64,000 nucleotides of DNA. Origin: an uncultured Pseudomonadales bacterium (GTDB lineage Bacteria; Pseudomonadota; Gammaproteobacteria; Pseudomonadales; Cellvibrionaceae). Positions 18,304 through 27,133 of the stretch are shown piece after piece. The notes under the pieces were generated by a model that worked only from the letters and a program-made list of their open reading frames with translations, had not been told where the DNA came from and searched no databases. Each line of letters begins with the position of its first letter. Position 1 is the first letter of the stretch. Location of the stretch: the NCBI GenBank assembly GCA_947487765.1, contig CANKXO010000003.1, positions 372,001-436,000 of the forward strand. The letters run 5' to 3'. The position numbers and the translations under genes were made by a program.

Positions 18304-19194
18304 ATGTTTCAATTTCATAAAAAAAATGTAAAACCAATACTCGTACTTAATTTTTTGTTAATGCTATCGGCTTGCACATCATTTAAACCTGAAAGACTCG
18401 ATTACCAAACAATCAGAGTGGCCAACAATATAACGATGGAGTACGGCGTATACACTCCGCCCGGCTGGACAGAAAAAGAATCCCTGCCATTAGTTTTATT
18501 TTTACATGGCGGCGGTGGCAATCATACCAGCTTCGAGAAATTCAAAACTCATCAATACTTTGACGAACAAATCACATCAGGAAAGATGCCCCGCATTATT
18601 TTATTAACACCCAATGGAAAAAATGGTTTTTGGGAGAACTGGTACGACGGTTCACACAATTACCGCGACTGGGTGTTAAAGGACGTAATGCCTAGGGTTC
18701 AAAAACAGTATAATACGCTACATTGCCCGGAGCATTGCCATCTGGCTGGGATATCAATGGGGGGATTTGGCGCTCTCAGGTTTGCTTATTTTGCCAACAA
18801 TACTTTTTCCAGCGTCAGCGCTATCAGTGCCCCCATTCTTAACACAGAAGAAAATGAGCAAGCTAAAAAATCTATTTTAATTCGATTACTTTTTCCCCTA
18901 GGGAAAATATTCGGACCTAATTTTTCAGAAAGTTATGCCGATGAAAAAATTGAAGATGTATGGGTCCATGACAATGAATTGGAAAACATTCGATTACAAT
19001 TGATCGTTGGTGATGACGATACCAAACAAATTATAAAAGCCAATAAACGTTTCCACAATGTATTGACAGAAAACAATAGACAACATGACTATATCATCTA
19101 CTCAGGCGGACATAAGTGGAAGTATTGGATTCCAAACTTTACTGAAGTTGTTAATTTTTTAGTGACTGAGCAAACTGAGCAATTGCTTAATTAA
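18304..19194 (+). CDS. Esterase-family lipoprotein (alpha/beta hydrolase, Ag85/esterase D type)
   Basis: 296 residues. Signal peptide with lipobox LSACTS. Oxyanion strand LVLFLHGGGGNHTSF, nucleophile elbow GISMGGFGALR, acid in VGDDD and histidine in SGGHKWKYW complete a catalytic triad. Resembles PHB-depolymerase/esterase D-like hydrolases; substrate unknown. Second gene of an operon with the deiodinase-like lipoprotein; both are predicted outside the cytoplasm. Confidence 0.85.
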   Translation: MFQFHKKNVKPILVLNFLLMLSACTSFKPERLDYQTIRVANNITMEYGVYTPPGWTEKESLPLVLFLHGGGGNHTSFEKFKTHQYFDEQITSGKMPRIILLTPNGKNGFWENWYDGSHNYRDWVLKDVMPRVQKQYNTLHCPEHCHLAGISMGGFGALRFAYFANNTFSSVSAISAPILNTEENEQAKKSILIRLLFPLGKIFGPNFSESYADEKIEDVWVHDNELENIRLQLIVGDDDTKQIIKANKRFHNVLTENNRQHDYIIYSGGHKWKYWIPNFTEVVNFLVTEQTEQLLN

Positions 19195-19247
19195 GCTAAA
19201 CACAGATAAGCAAATATAAAGTGCAATCCTGAAAAATATATCTAAAA

Positions 19248-19278
19248 AACAGCAATGCAAAAAATTGCACTACTGTTT
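19248..19278. terminator. Imperfect hairpin between convergent esterase and ohr genes
   Basis: AAACAG and TGCAA pair with TTGCA and CTGTTT around an AAAA loop. Confidence 0.5.
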
Positions 19279-19284
19279 AAAGAT

Positions 19285-19713
19285 TTAAACAATTTCAAAA
19301 TTAACGTTAATATTGCCACGTGTCGCATTAGAATAAGGGCAAACAACATGTGCTTTTTCAGCAAGCATTTTAGCGGTAGTCTGATCTATATCTGGCAATT
19401 CGACAGTTATATCCACCTCAATTCCAAACCCGTCAGGAAGCGAACCAATACCAACACGTGCACTGACCGTAGAGTCGTCTGACAACTTCAGCTTCTCTTG
19501 CCCAGCCACAAACCTTAACGCTCCCAGAAAGCAGGCTGAATAACCTGCTGCAAACATTTGCTCTGGATTAGTTCCGTCGCCACCCGCTCCACCTAATTCT
19601 TTAGGTGTTGAAAGCTTAACATTGAGAGCACCGTCAGAAGATACGGCATATCCCTCTCGACCCCCGGTTGCTTTAGCGTATCCGTTATAAATAGCACTTT
19701 CAATTTTCATCAT
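19285..19713 (-). CDS. ohr: Organic hydroperoxide resistance protein Ohr
   Basis: 142 residues. Ohr subfamily of OsmC proteins: both catalytic cysteines are present, in GYSACFLGALRF and HVVCPYSNATRGN, with LGGAGGDGTNPEQMFAAGY before them. Reduces organic hydroperoxides with lipoylated partners. Divergent from an OhrR-type regulator, the classic arrangement. Confidence 0.95.
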   Translation of the reverse strand: MMKIESAIYNGYAKATGGREGYAVSSDGALNVKLSTPKELGGAGGDGTNPEQMFAAGYSACFLGALRFVAGQEKLKLSDDSTVSARVGIGSLPDGFGIEVDITVELPDIDQTTAKMLAEKAHVVCPYSNATRGNINVNFEIV

Positions 19714-19759
19714 AAAACCTCAATTGTTAATTAATATAGATAAAATAAAGGTGCGCTCT

Positions 19760-19780
19760 AAATAGAGCACTATATATTAG
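19760..19780. promoter_or_regulatory. Putative OhrR operator in the ohr-ohrR interval
   Basis: AAATAGAGCACTA followed by TATATTAG, overlapping an inverted GCTCTAAATAGAGC. The core AAATAGnnCACTA recurs twice upstream of the alpha/beta hydrolase gene at 21771, which suggests a shared regulator. Confidence 0.5.
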
Positions 19781-19867
19781 TGAGCTAGCTTAAATATTCA
19801 TACTATCGTCTTATATTGCACATATAATCGATACGTTAACTCATAAAGTGCTATAATTTTTGCCGAT

Positions 19868-20341
19868 ATGAAAAATGACACAAAAAATCTAAACACTGAC
19901 GACATAGCATGTAGTGATAATCAACTAAAAATAGACTATCAACTATGCTTTGCCTTGTACTCCACATCGAGAGCCATCACCAAACAATACGCGGTTCTGC
20001 TCAAAGAACTAGAAGTTACCTATCCACAATATTTGGTTCTACTCATTTTGTGGGAAAACGATGGTTTATCCATTCAAGATATCGCCAAAACCCTTGAGCT
20101 CGAAGGCGCTACAACAACCCCATTAATTCAGCGTATGGAAAAGCTCGAACTCGTTAGCAGGCAACGAAGCTCTGAGGATGAAAGGCGTGTTCACGTACAT
20201 TTAACACAAAAAGCAAAGCAGCTTCAGGAAAAAGCCAAGAGTGTCCCCACTGCATTAGGATGCGCCTTAGGTGTTGATGAAGCTGCGGCACAAAAAATCA
20301 TCTCTCAAATGAATGAGCTTAAAAATAATATCAAAAAATAA
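19868..20341 (+). CDS. ohrR: OhrR-type MarR-family peroxide sensor
   Basis: 157 residues. MarR winged helix (LSIQDIAKTLELEGATTTPL, SRQRSSEDERRVHVHLT) with the N-terminal reactive cysteine of OhrR in YQLCFALYSTSRAI (C27) and the conserved tyrosine in TYPQYLVLL. Oxidation of that Cys by organic peroxides releases DNA and lets ohr be expressed. Divergent from ohr. Confidence 0.92.
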   Translation: MKNDTKNLNTDDIACSDNQLKIDYQLCFALYSTSRAITKQYAVLLKELEVTYPQYLVLLILWENDGLSIQDIAKTLELEGATTTPLIQRMEKLELVSRQRSSEDERRVHVHLTQKAKQLQEKAKSVPTALGCALGVDEAAAQKIISQMNELKNNIKK

Positions 20342-20377
20342 CAGGCTCCAACCAACGAACACCCTCAGCACTAGCCA

Positions 20378-20417
20378 ATAAAAAATAGAGTTACCAAACA
20401 CTACGTTAATAACTCTA
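20378..20417 (-). terminator. Terminator of the ridA-like operon
   Basis: TAGAGTTA and TAACTCTA form an 8-bp stem; the minus-strand transcript then runs into a U-rich tract (TTTTTTATT). Confidence 0.65.
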
Positions 20418-20448
20418 TCAAGCTCACAATAGAATTAAGCAACTAAGA

Positions 20449-20943
20449 TTACTTAGCCGCAATCAATGATACCTCCACTAGCACTTCGGCATTAGGCTTA
20501 CCACCTGGCAAAGCGCCGATATCAATTGCCTCTCGTGCCGGCGGGATATCCCCTTCACCCCAATAGGTTCCATACACTTTATTGAAAGCACCGTAGTTTT
20601 TAATATCTGTCATAAAGACCGATACTTTAACTGCATCATTAAAGGTATATCCGGCCTTGTCCAACACGGCTTTAATATTTTCCATTACAATCTTCGTTTG
20701 ATCTTCCATATCATTTTTACCATCACGTGCATATTCAGGAATAGCCCCTTTAATATAAGGAATATTACCAGAGACAAATAACATACCGTTTTTAAGCTTA
20801 ATACCGGGCGTATAAGGTGCGATAGGTTTATTACCGGTATATATCGCTTCACGCACATCAGCATTGGCCTGCCCCATCAATAAAACACTGGCGGAAACAG
20901 TCGATAAAATGGCAATGGCAGTTTTTAATGTTTTCTTATACAT
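20449..20943 (-). CDS. Exported RidA/YjgF-family protein
   Basis: 164 residues with a Sec signal peptide cut after QANA (about residue 28). The mature domain is a RidA/endoribonuclease L-PSP fold: FVSGNIPY, VMENIKAVLDKAGYTFNDAV, VKVSVFMTDI, PPAREAID and a final VEVSLIAAK, with the conserved Arg in PPAREA. RidA proteins deaminate reactive enamines in the cytosol; a periplasmic copy is less usual. Directly downstream of an exported alpha/beta hydrolase, 45 bases away. Confidence 0.88.
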   Translation of the reverse strand: MYKKTLKTAIAILSTVSASVLLMGQANADVREAIYTGNKPIAPYTPGIKLKNGMLFVSGNIPYIKGAIPEYARDGKNDMEDQTKIVMENIKAVLDKAGYTFNDAVKVSVFMTDIKNYGAFNKVYGTYWGEGDIPPAREAIDIGALPGGKPNAEVLVEVSLIAAK

Positions 20944-20988
20944 AAGACTATCCTCATTTATTTATTATTGGTCTTTACTTCGCAATGA

Positions 20989-21771
20989 TTACTGAGCCGC
21001 CTTAATAATTAGATCGGCGACAGTCTTGGGATGCGACACCATCACTACATGTGATGCACCTTCAACCTCAATAATCGATTTTGCTTTTGCACGCTCAGCC
21101 ATCCACTTCATTGCTTTTGCTGGAATATTTTTATCTGCCGTGCCATATATATGGTAAGAAGGAACAGACTCCCATGCAGGATGAACTGCTTTAGAACCCT
21201 CTAAAATAGCGGCTTTGGCGATAGGACGCTGAGAGGTCGCCATTAAGCTAGCTTGCTCTTGAGGTACATCATGTGCGAATTGATCTGCAAATTTATTTTG
21301 ATCAATATAAAAATCAACCTCACCATGAGCATTCGTAAACGCAACTAATGCCGCCCCCAATGTGCTACCAGGGTACTTTTCTGACAAACCAATTCCCGTC
21401 TCATTAGCTGCCGGTGTTAATGCAGCAACGTAAACCAGAGATTTGATTCGGCTTGTCGCAGCCGCATTACTGATCAACATACCGCCATATGAATGTCCAA
21501 CCAAAACAATAGGACCTTCAACATTGGCTAGCTGCGTATTAAGGTAAGTGCTGTCACCATGCACACTTCGCAAAGGGTTCGCGATACTTACCACGTTAAG
21601 ACCTTTCTTTTTCAAGATAGGAACAACACCATTCCAACTACTGGAATCAGCAAATGCACCGTGTACCAGCACAACAGTTTTTGCTTTTAATTCGGCTACC
21701 GCAACACCAGAAAACAGTGCGGCGCTGAATAATAAAAGTGCTGTTGTGATAGTGGATCTAAAGTTTTTCAT
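20989..21771 (-). CDS. Exported alpha/beta hydrolase
   Basis: 260 residues from the ATG at 21771, which has GAGAGG upstream and opens directly into a signal peptide ending at VAVA. VLVHGAFADSSSW (oxyanion), VGHSYGGMLISNAA (nucleophile Ser) and EGASHVVMVSHP (His) form the triad. Sequence style is that of the small EstC/salicylate-esterase-like hydrolases. Operon with the exported RidA. Two OhrR-like boxes lie upstream, so induction by organic peroxides is possible. Confidence 0.88.
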   Translation of the reverse strand: MKNFRSTITTALLLFSAALFSGVAVAELKAKTVVLVHGAFADSSSWNGVVPILKKKGLNVVSIANPLRSVHGDSTYLNTQLANVEGPIVLVGHSYGGMLISNAAATSRIKSLVYVAALTPAANETGIGLSEKYPGSTLGAALVAFTNAHGEVDFYIDQNKFADQFAHDVPQEQASLMATSQRPIAKAAILEGSKAVHPAWESVPSYHIYGTADKNIPAKAMKWMAERAKAKSIIEVEGASHVVMVSHPKTVADLIIKAAQ

Positions 21772-21853
21772 AAGTCTATTACCTCTCATTAAATAAAAAA
21801 TTACAGAACATTAATCATTAATCACCTATTTAGAACAGTGATATTGACAAATT

Positions 21854-21927
21854 AAATAGTGCACTAGCTAAAAACCAAGGCCACCATACACAAACATTGT
21901 AGGCAAGTAAATAGCACACTACCTAAT
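21854..21927. promoter_or_regulatory. Two OhrR-like boxes upstream of the hydrolase-RidA operon
   Basis: AAATAGTGCACTAGCTAAA at 21854-21872 and AAATAGCACACTACCTAAT at 21909-21927, 55 bases apart. Both share AAATAGnnCACTA with the box between ohr and ohrR. Confidence 0.5.
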
Positions 21928-22003
21928 AATTGAATTTTTAGTCAATATAGAAAAAGAAGCGAACATAGAATAGAAGGACAGGCTTGCCAGAACTGGCAGA
22001 ACT

Positions 22004-22023
22004 AAGGAGGTGAAAACCTCCTT
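22004..22023 (-). terminator. Hairpin downstream of ybiT
   Basis: AAGGAGGT-GAAA-ACCTCCTT, a perfect 8-bp stem 30 bases after the ybiT stop. Confidence 0.65.
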
Positions 22024-22052
22024 AACAGATAGACAATATTAGTCAGCGAACA

Positions 22053-23645
22053 CTAACTTACGTCTTGACTGGCGAGATACTCACTGTAAGTACCTTTGAA
22101 GTTAACCAACTCCTGGTCTTTAATTTCTATAATTTGTGTCGCCAAAGAGGATACAAATTCACGGTCATGGCTCACAAAAATCAACGTGCCGTCATAGTGC
22201 TCCAGCGCCAGATTCAACGATTCAATGGCTTCCATATCCAAATGGTTCGTAGGCTCATCCATTAACATCACATTGCTATCCGTCATCATTAATTTTCCGA
22301 ATAACAGGCGGTTTTTCTCTCCACCGGAGCACACCGCTACACGCTTTTTAAAATCATCAGCGGAGAATAACAGTCGACCCAATGTCGCCCTGACAATCTG
22401 GTCGTCGTGGCTAGGCTTGCGCCACTGGCTCATCCAGTCAAATAAGTTAATATCGCCCGTAAAATCTGCAGTACTGTCCTGAGGGCAATAACCTAAACTG
22501 GCATTTTCCGCCCATTTCACTCGCCCACTTTCAGGGGAAAGCTCATCCATCAAACAACGTAACAAGGTCGTTTTACCAACACCATTTTCACCAATAATGG
22601 CTATGCGCTCGCCAGCATCCACAATGATATCGCCTTTTTTAAATAAGGTTTCGCCATCAAATCCGTGACCCAGATTTTCCAGCGTGACGGCCTGACGATG
22701 TAATTTTTTATCTTGCTTAAAACGAATATAAGGACTGACTCGACTAGAAGGCTTTATTTCTTCCAGCTTAATTTTCTCAAGTTGCTTAGCGCGCGAAGTC
22801 GCTTGTTTAGCCTTAGAGGCATTCGCCGAGAAGCGGCTGACAAACTGTTGCAGATCTGCAATCTGAGCACTTTTTTTACTGTTTTCTGCGCGCAAACGTT
22901 CTTGCACCTGAGTAGAAGCTCTCATAAAGTCATCGTAATTTCCCGGGTAGACCCGCAATTCACCATAATCAATATCAGCCATATGCGTACACACCGCATT
23001 TAAAAAATGGCGGTCATGGGAAATAATGACCATCGTACTATTGCGCTCGTTTAACACCTCTTCTAACCATCGAATCGTATTAATATCCAGGTTATTGGTT
23101 GGCTCATCCAGCAATAAAATATCCGGATCAGAAAACAGGGCCTGGGCCAAAAGAACTCGAAGTTTCCAACCGGGAGCCACTTCACTCATCGGACCGAAAT
23201 GCAACGCCTCGTCAATACCCGCCCCAAGCAAGATTTCACCCGCTCGGCTCTCAGCACTATAGCCGTCCATTTCGGCAAACTGCGTCTCTAGGTCAGCCAC
23301 TTTCATACCGTCTTCTTCAGACATTTCAGCTAAAGAGTAAATACGATCTCGCTCCTGCTTAACAGCCCACAACTCGGTGTGCCCCATAATCACAGTATCA
23401 ATGACGCTGAATTCTTCAAAGGCAAACTGATCCTGATGCAACTTACCTAAACGCTCATTGGGCGAAATAGACACATTGCCAGCCGTTGGTGCCAAGCTAC
23501 CATCCAATATTTTCATAAAGGTGGATTTACCGCAGCCATTGGCACCGATCAGGCCATAGCGATTGCCGTTGCCAAATTTGACGGAGATATTTTCGAACAA
23601 CGGTTTGGCACCAAACTGCATGGTTATATTAGCGGTTGAGATCAA
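22053..23645 (-). CDS. ybiT: ABC-F family ATPase YbiT
   Basis: 530 residues with two nucleotide-binding domains and no membrane segment. Walker [11 protein letters not shown] and [10 protein letters not shown]; Walker [12 protein letters not shown] and [11 protein letters not shown]; the linker carries the charged helical region. The first signature motif is the degenerate APGWKLR, the second is SGGEKNR, as in YbiT. ABC-F proteins bind the ribosomal E site and relieve stalling. Single gene. Confidence 0.93.
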   Translation of the reverse strand: MISTANITMQFGAKPLFENISVKFGNGNRYGLIGANGCGKSTFMKILDGSLAPTAGNVSISPNERLGKLHQDQFAFEEFSVIDTVIMGHTELWAVKQERDRIYSLAEMSEEDGMKVADLETQFAEMDGYSAESRAGEILLGAGIDEALHFGPMSEVAPGWKLRVLLAQALFSDPDILLLDEPTNNLDINTIRWLEEVLNERNSTMVIISHDRHFLNAVCTHMADIDYGELRVYPGNYDDFMRASTQVQERLRAENSKKSAQIADLQQFVSRFSANASKAKQATSRAKQLEKIKLEEIKPSSRVSPYIRFKQDKKLHRQAVTLENLGHGFDGETLFKKGDIIVDAGERIAIIGENGVGKTTLLRCLMDELSPESGRVKWAENASLGYCPQDSTADFTGDINLFDWMSQWRKPSHDDQIVRATLGRLLFSADDFKKRVAVCSGGEKNRLLFGKLMMTDSNVMLMDEPTNHLDMEAIESLNLALEHYDGTLIFVSHDREFVSSLATQIIEIKDQELVNFKGTYSEYLASQDVS

Positions 23646-23763
23646 GGCAGAATTCCTAAAACGGTTAAAACAGAAGGGAATAATAAAAAGGGGCGTACTA
23701 TAGAGAGTTACAGGCGGAAGGTCGAGTGAATTTTATACTTCACTACCCTTCACTATCTCAATA

Positions 23764-23813
23764 GCAGGCAACCCCGATTTGCATCATTCGCTATGCAGAT
23801 AAGGATTGCCTGC
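23764..23813. repeat. Two-step inverted repeat downstream of ytoQ
   Basis: GCAGGCAA and TTGCCTGC enclose an inner TTTGCAT/ATGCAGA stem. It lies between the stop of the YtoQ gene and the start side of ybiT and may end transcription; no U-tract follows. Confidence 0.45.
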
Positions 23814-23833
23814 GCAGAAGGGAAGTATCGGTA

Positions 23834-24277
23834 TTACGCAGTGGTAATGTACTTCAGTATCTCAACAATCTGCTGTGGTGTTTGTGCCCAACCCATTGCA
23901 GCGCCATCGACCTCTTTTAGCGGGTGAATAATATCTTCACCATGTAGCGTAAGGTAAGGTTTACCTAAAGCTGCGCAAAAACCTGCGTCAAAAGCTGCGT
24001 TCCACTGCTTGTATTTATCACCGAACCGAACCACCGCAAGGTCACAATCTTCTATTAAGGTTTTAATGCGAATCGCATTCACCTTAGACGATTGGTGATC
24101 CCGCCAGAAGTTATTGCTTTGCTCACCCAATACATCACCTGCAGCATCACTGCTTTCATGAACAGTGACCGCCGAACTAAAGGTCACAGGTAGATCAAAC
24201 TCTTTGGAGCCCTCTATAATCTGCTCACGCCAATCAGTATGAATTTCCCCTGACAAATAGATATTCCACGTTTTCAT
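23834..24277 (-). CDS. YtoQ-family protein (nucleoside 2-deoxyribosyltransferase fold)
   Basis: 147 residues from the ATG at 24277, preceded by AGAGAGA; longer versions run back into the end of a broken GNAT gene. The start WNIYLSGEIHTDWREQI and the blocks TFSSAVTVHESSD, GEQSNNFWRDHQS and QWNAAFDAGFCAALGKPYL are those of the YtoQ family. Enzymatic role is not established for the family. Confidence 0.88.
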   Translation of the reverse strand: MKTWNIYLSGEIHTDWREQIIEGSKEFDLPVTFSSAVTVHESSDAAGDVLGEQSNNFWRDHQSSKVNAIRIKTLIEDCDLAVVRFGDKYKQWNAAFDAGFCAALGKPYLTLHGEDIIHPLKEVDGAAMGWAQTPQQIVEILKYITTA

Positions 24278-24321
24278 CACATCTCTCTCTTTGGTCATTA
24301 ATGTGATTGATTTAATCTCAA

Positions 24322-24759
24322 TCACTCTTGGTTTATTAAATAACAACCCATTTTATAATATGGGATGTCAGATTTATAAAATCGCTCACCTTCGATTGCA
24401 AAGTCAAAGCGTTGATAAAAGCCAATAGCAGACTCTCTGGCATCACATCAAAAATATCGGATGTTGCCTGCCTTGAGATCTGACAGTATATACTTCAGTA
24501 GAGCAGTTCCAACCCCTTGGCCTTGGTATGATTTCAACGTGGCAAATTTCCTTAATCTGGCATCAGATTCATGGACATAAATTGACGCAACACTGATCAG
24601 CCGGGAATCAACAAACGCCCCAAAGTGTAAGGTCTCTTTATTCTCATCCCCATCAACATGACAAAACTCAGGTAATTGTGCAGGCCACAACACTTGATGA
24701 CGGATAGGAATAGTGTCTCGCCAATGGATGTTTTGTATTACTAGATCTCGCTCTATCAA
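24322..24759 (-). pseudogene. GNAT acetyltransferase broken by an in-frame TGA
   Basis: The frame reads a normal GNAT N-terminus (residues 1-103, including the acetyl-CoA loop LKSYQGQGVGTALLKYIL), stops at TGA (24448-24450), and continues in the same frame for 41 codons with CDARESAIGFYQRFDFA and EGERFYKSDIPYYKMG, the standard GNAT C-terminal strands. The family usually has an aromatic residue, often Trp, before this Cys, so TGG to TGA is the simplest explanation. Overlaps the Nudix gene start by 4 bases (coupled). Confidence 0.85.
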
Positions 24760-25160
24760 AATTTTTCACTTTTTACAGCGCCATCGAAATTAAGGCAATC
24801 ATCAACCCTATTACGCTGAACGGCTGACAGTTGGCTCAAAGGCATAAAACAGTACTCTGTGTGCTCTTCAGATAAACAAATAGTACTATTCTGTAACAAT
24901 TCACACCTGAAAATAAAAGCCTGTGAGTTAACGTATTGATGATAATAAACACCACTCAAATACTGAATACTAACCCCACAACCAAGCTCTTCTTTACATT
25001 CACGATACAGCGTTTCGTGTATTGTCTCGCCCGGGTCAATCGCCCCACCTGGCAATCCCCACGAACAATCACCGTAACTGGCTTTTAACAAAAGCACTTC
25101 ATTGCTTTCATTAACAATAACAGCATGGCAACTTAATCGAAAAGTATCTTCAAATGCCAT
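24756..25160 (-). CDS. Nudix hydrolase
   Basis: 134 residues. Complete Nudix box: GGAIDPGETIHETLYRECKE followed by ELG. Family hydrolyses nucleoside diphosphates linked to another moiety; substrate unknown. The downstream GNAT gene overlaps by 4 bases. Confidence 0.92.
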   Translation of the reverse strand: MAFEDTFRLSCHAVIVNESNEVLLLKASYGDCSWGLPGGAIDPGETIHETLYRECKEELGCGVSIQYLSGVYYHQYVNSQAFIFRCELLQNSTICLSEEHTEYCFMPLSQLSAVQRNRVDDCLNFDGAVKSEKF

Positions 25161-25197
25161 AGTTACTATTCAATCATTGTCGACTTAGTCATTAGTA

Positions 25198-25833
25198 CTA
25201 TTTATTTGAAGAACTGGCCAGCAATGTACCAAACACAACAAACATACCACCCGTCAGCCGGTTAAACATCGATAGAAAATTAGGATTAGAAAACTGAACC
25301 CGTATCTTTTTACCTGCCATGACATAAATGACTTTAATGGCATAATCCACTACCAACCAAGTCAACATAAGGATGACAAGTTGAATCAGCAATGGCGACT
25401 GCCCGTTCAAAAAAGCAGGGAATAATGCTGTAAAAAAGAGTAAGTCTTTAGGGTTGCTGACACCGGTCAAAAAACCTTGCCTAAAGATAGTTGAGTTTGA
25501 TTCATTAAACGAAGCTGATGACACACTATCCGACGCTGCTGAAGTAGAAGCACGCCAGGTTTTAATACCAAGATAAATTAAATAGGCCGCACCAATATAT
25601 TTTGCAATAGAAAATACGGTATCAGAAGCTGTCAACACAACACCTAAACCAAAGGCAGAAAAGCTCATCAAAATAAAGGAGCCCAATACATTACCAATAA
25701 TCGTATTATTAGACTTTACAAAACCGTATTGAGAACCATGGAGTGTAATTAATAACGATGATGGTCCAGGTAGCGCAATTAAAGCCGTTATAACACCCAC
25801 ATAAGCTAACCAAGTTGTTAGTTCCATTTGCAT
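25198..25833 (-). CDS. LysE/RhtB-family amino-acid exporter
   Basis: 211 residues with about six membrane segments. Family marks: LPGPSSLLITLHGSQYG near the start and GVSNPKDLLFFTALFPAFL in the middle. First of three LysE-type genes within 2.6 kb; the three are diverged from each other. Confidence 0.92.
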   Translation of the reverse strand: MQMELTTWLAYVGVITALIALPGPSSLLITLHGSQYGFVKSNNTIIGNVLGSFILMSFSAFGLGVVLTASDTVFSIAKYIGAAYLIYLGIKTWRASTSAASDSVSSASFNESNSTIFRQGFLTGVSNPKDLLFFTALFPAFLNGQSPLLIQLVILMLTWLVVDYAIKVIYVMAGKKIRVQFSNPNFLSMFNRLTGGMFVVFGTLLASSSNK

Positions 25834-25924
25834 CCCTTAAAGCATTTCTCTTAAGTTAATTGTTTACGTTAATTAATAGTATCTAAATAGTATCGCATAA
25901 TAAAAAACTGCGGATTTTACCACC

Positions 25925-26431
25925 TTATGAAAACTCTTTCTTCATTATATTCCGAATACGTGCTTTTACTGAGGCTGCTTCGTCATTCATCGCCATTGCA
26001 AATATTGATCTAGCCTCTGCCTGCAAATCGGGAAAACAGCTTGCCAGCTCATATAAGCCGTTATATGCCCACGCTCTTACAAATTTATTTTCGCTACTTA
26101 AATTTTTCCTAATAAAAATATCAACCACTTTTTTATCTTTGGACTGAATCGGCATATAAGTCATACATTGCAGAAGGTGTAAATGAGCCTCCCATAAAGT
26201 CAGCTTTGGTAATGAATGGTAAATAGTATGAATGTGCTCTGCGGAAAGCGTATTACCTTTTTCAACATAATGTTTCAACAGCCATGTTGCCGCCTTTTCT
26301 TCTACAGCAGAAGCAATCATTGTGACGACATCATCGATAAAAGAAAAGGAGCTTTCGTACTGCTGATATATTTTTTGAATATCTTCAGATGATTTACCGC
26401 CCCAACTGGATAAACTATCTTGAAGTGGCAT
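25925..26431 (-). CDS. Helical-repeat protein of unknown function
   Basis: 168 residues, no signal peptide or membrane segment. Mostly helical with a HEAT-like pattern (HLLQCMTYMPIQ, FVRAWAYNGLYELASCFPDL, AEARSIFAMAMNDEAASVKA). Probably a small protein-binding scaffold. Lies between two LysE-type genes without overlap. Confidence 0.7.
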   Translation of the reverse strand: MPLQDSLSSWGGKSSEDIQKIYQQYESSFSFIDDVVTMIASAVEEKAATWLLKHYVEKGNTLSAEHIHTIYHSLPKLTLWEAHLHLLQCMTYMPIQSKDKKVVDIFIRKNLSSENKFVRAWAYNGLYELASCFPDLQAEARSIFAMAMNDEAASVKARIRNIMKKEFS

Positions 26432-26456
26432 TTTCTTACACTCGTAGACTCAAGGT

Positions 26457-27080
26457 TTACTGGCGATGCATCATTGATACAAGAAGGCCCGCACCGACTA
26501 AGGCACTACCGCTAGCTTTATTGAGCCGCCGGCGGGCTTGGTAACTTTGCATTTTATGACGAATACTGCCCGCAAATAAGGCAAACGATGTCACTGTAAC
26601 AGCAATAATGCTTAAAAATGTCAGCATCAAAATAAATAGCTGAGGCAAAGCTGCTGATGCTGGATCGATAAACTGAGGAAGAAAGGCCACAAAAAATACA
26701 ATATCCTTAGGGTTCAATGCGGTAACAAGAAAAGAAGACTTAAACATAGAAAATTTAGACGTACCCTGCGCAACAGATGCACCTGAATACTCTTCTGGCT
26801 TTGTATACCAAGCGTTAATGCCGAGGTAGATCAGGTAAGCAACACCAAACCATTTAAGCATTAGAAATAATGTCGCCGACGTTGCCAGGACAGCACCAAG
26901 CCCAAGCAATGACAAAGTCATCGCTGTAAAGTCTCCCAGTAAAACACCGGCCACTAAAGGGATAACAGATCCCTTTCCATGGCTAACTGCCTGACTAACC
27001 ACCATAATCACGGTAGGGCCAGGAACAATCGCAAAAACAAAAACGACAGCAACAAAGGCAAGCCATATTTCAAATGTCAT
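26457..27080 (-). CDS. LysE/RhtB-family amino-acid exporter
   Basis: 207 residues, six membrane segments, VPGPTVIMVVSQAVSHGKG and ALNPKDIVFFVAFLPQFID motifs, C-terminal basic RRRLNKASGSALVGAG. Second of the local LysE set. Confidence 0.92.
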   Translation of the reverse strand: MTFEIWLAFVAVVFVFAIVPGPTVIMVVSQAVSHGKGSVIPLVAGVLLGDFTAMTLSLLGLGAVLATSATLFLMLKWFGVAYLIYLGINAWYTKPEEYSGASVAQGTSKFSMFKSSFLVTALNPKDIVFFVAFLPQFIDPASAALPQLFILMLTFLSIIAVTVTSFALFAGSIRHKMQSYQARRRLNKASGSALVGAGLLVSMMHRQ

Positions 27081-27133
27081 AATATATTCTCACTTCACTG
27101 GTATTAAACACTGAAAATTAATTGAAAGAAGAA

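Noticed and set aside
24448-24450. Selenocysteine at the TGA in the GNAT gene
   Set aside because: GNAT proteins have no redox residue there; the expected residue is aromatic, so a nonsense change is simpler.
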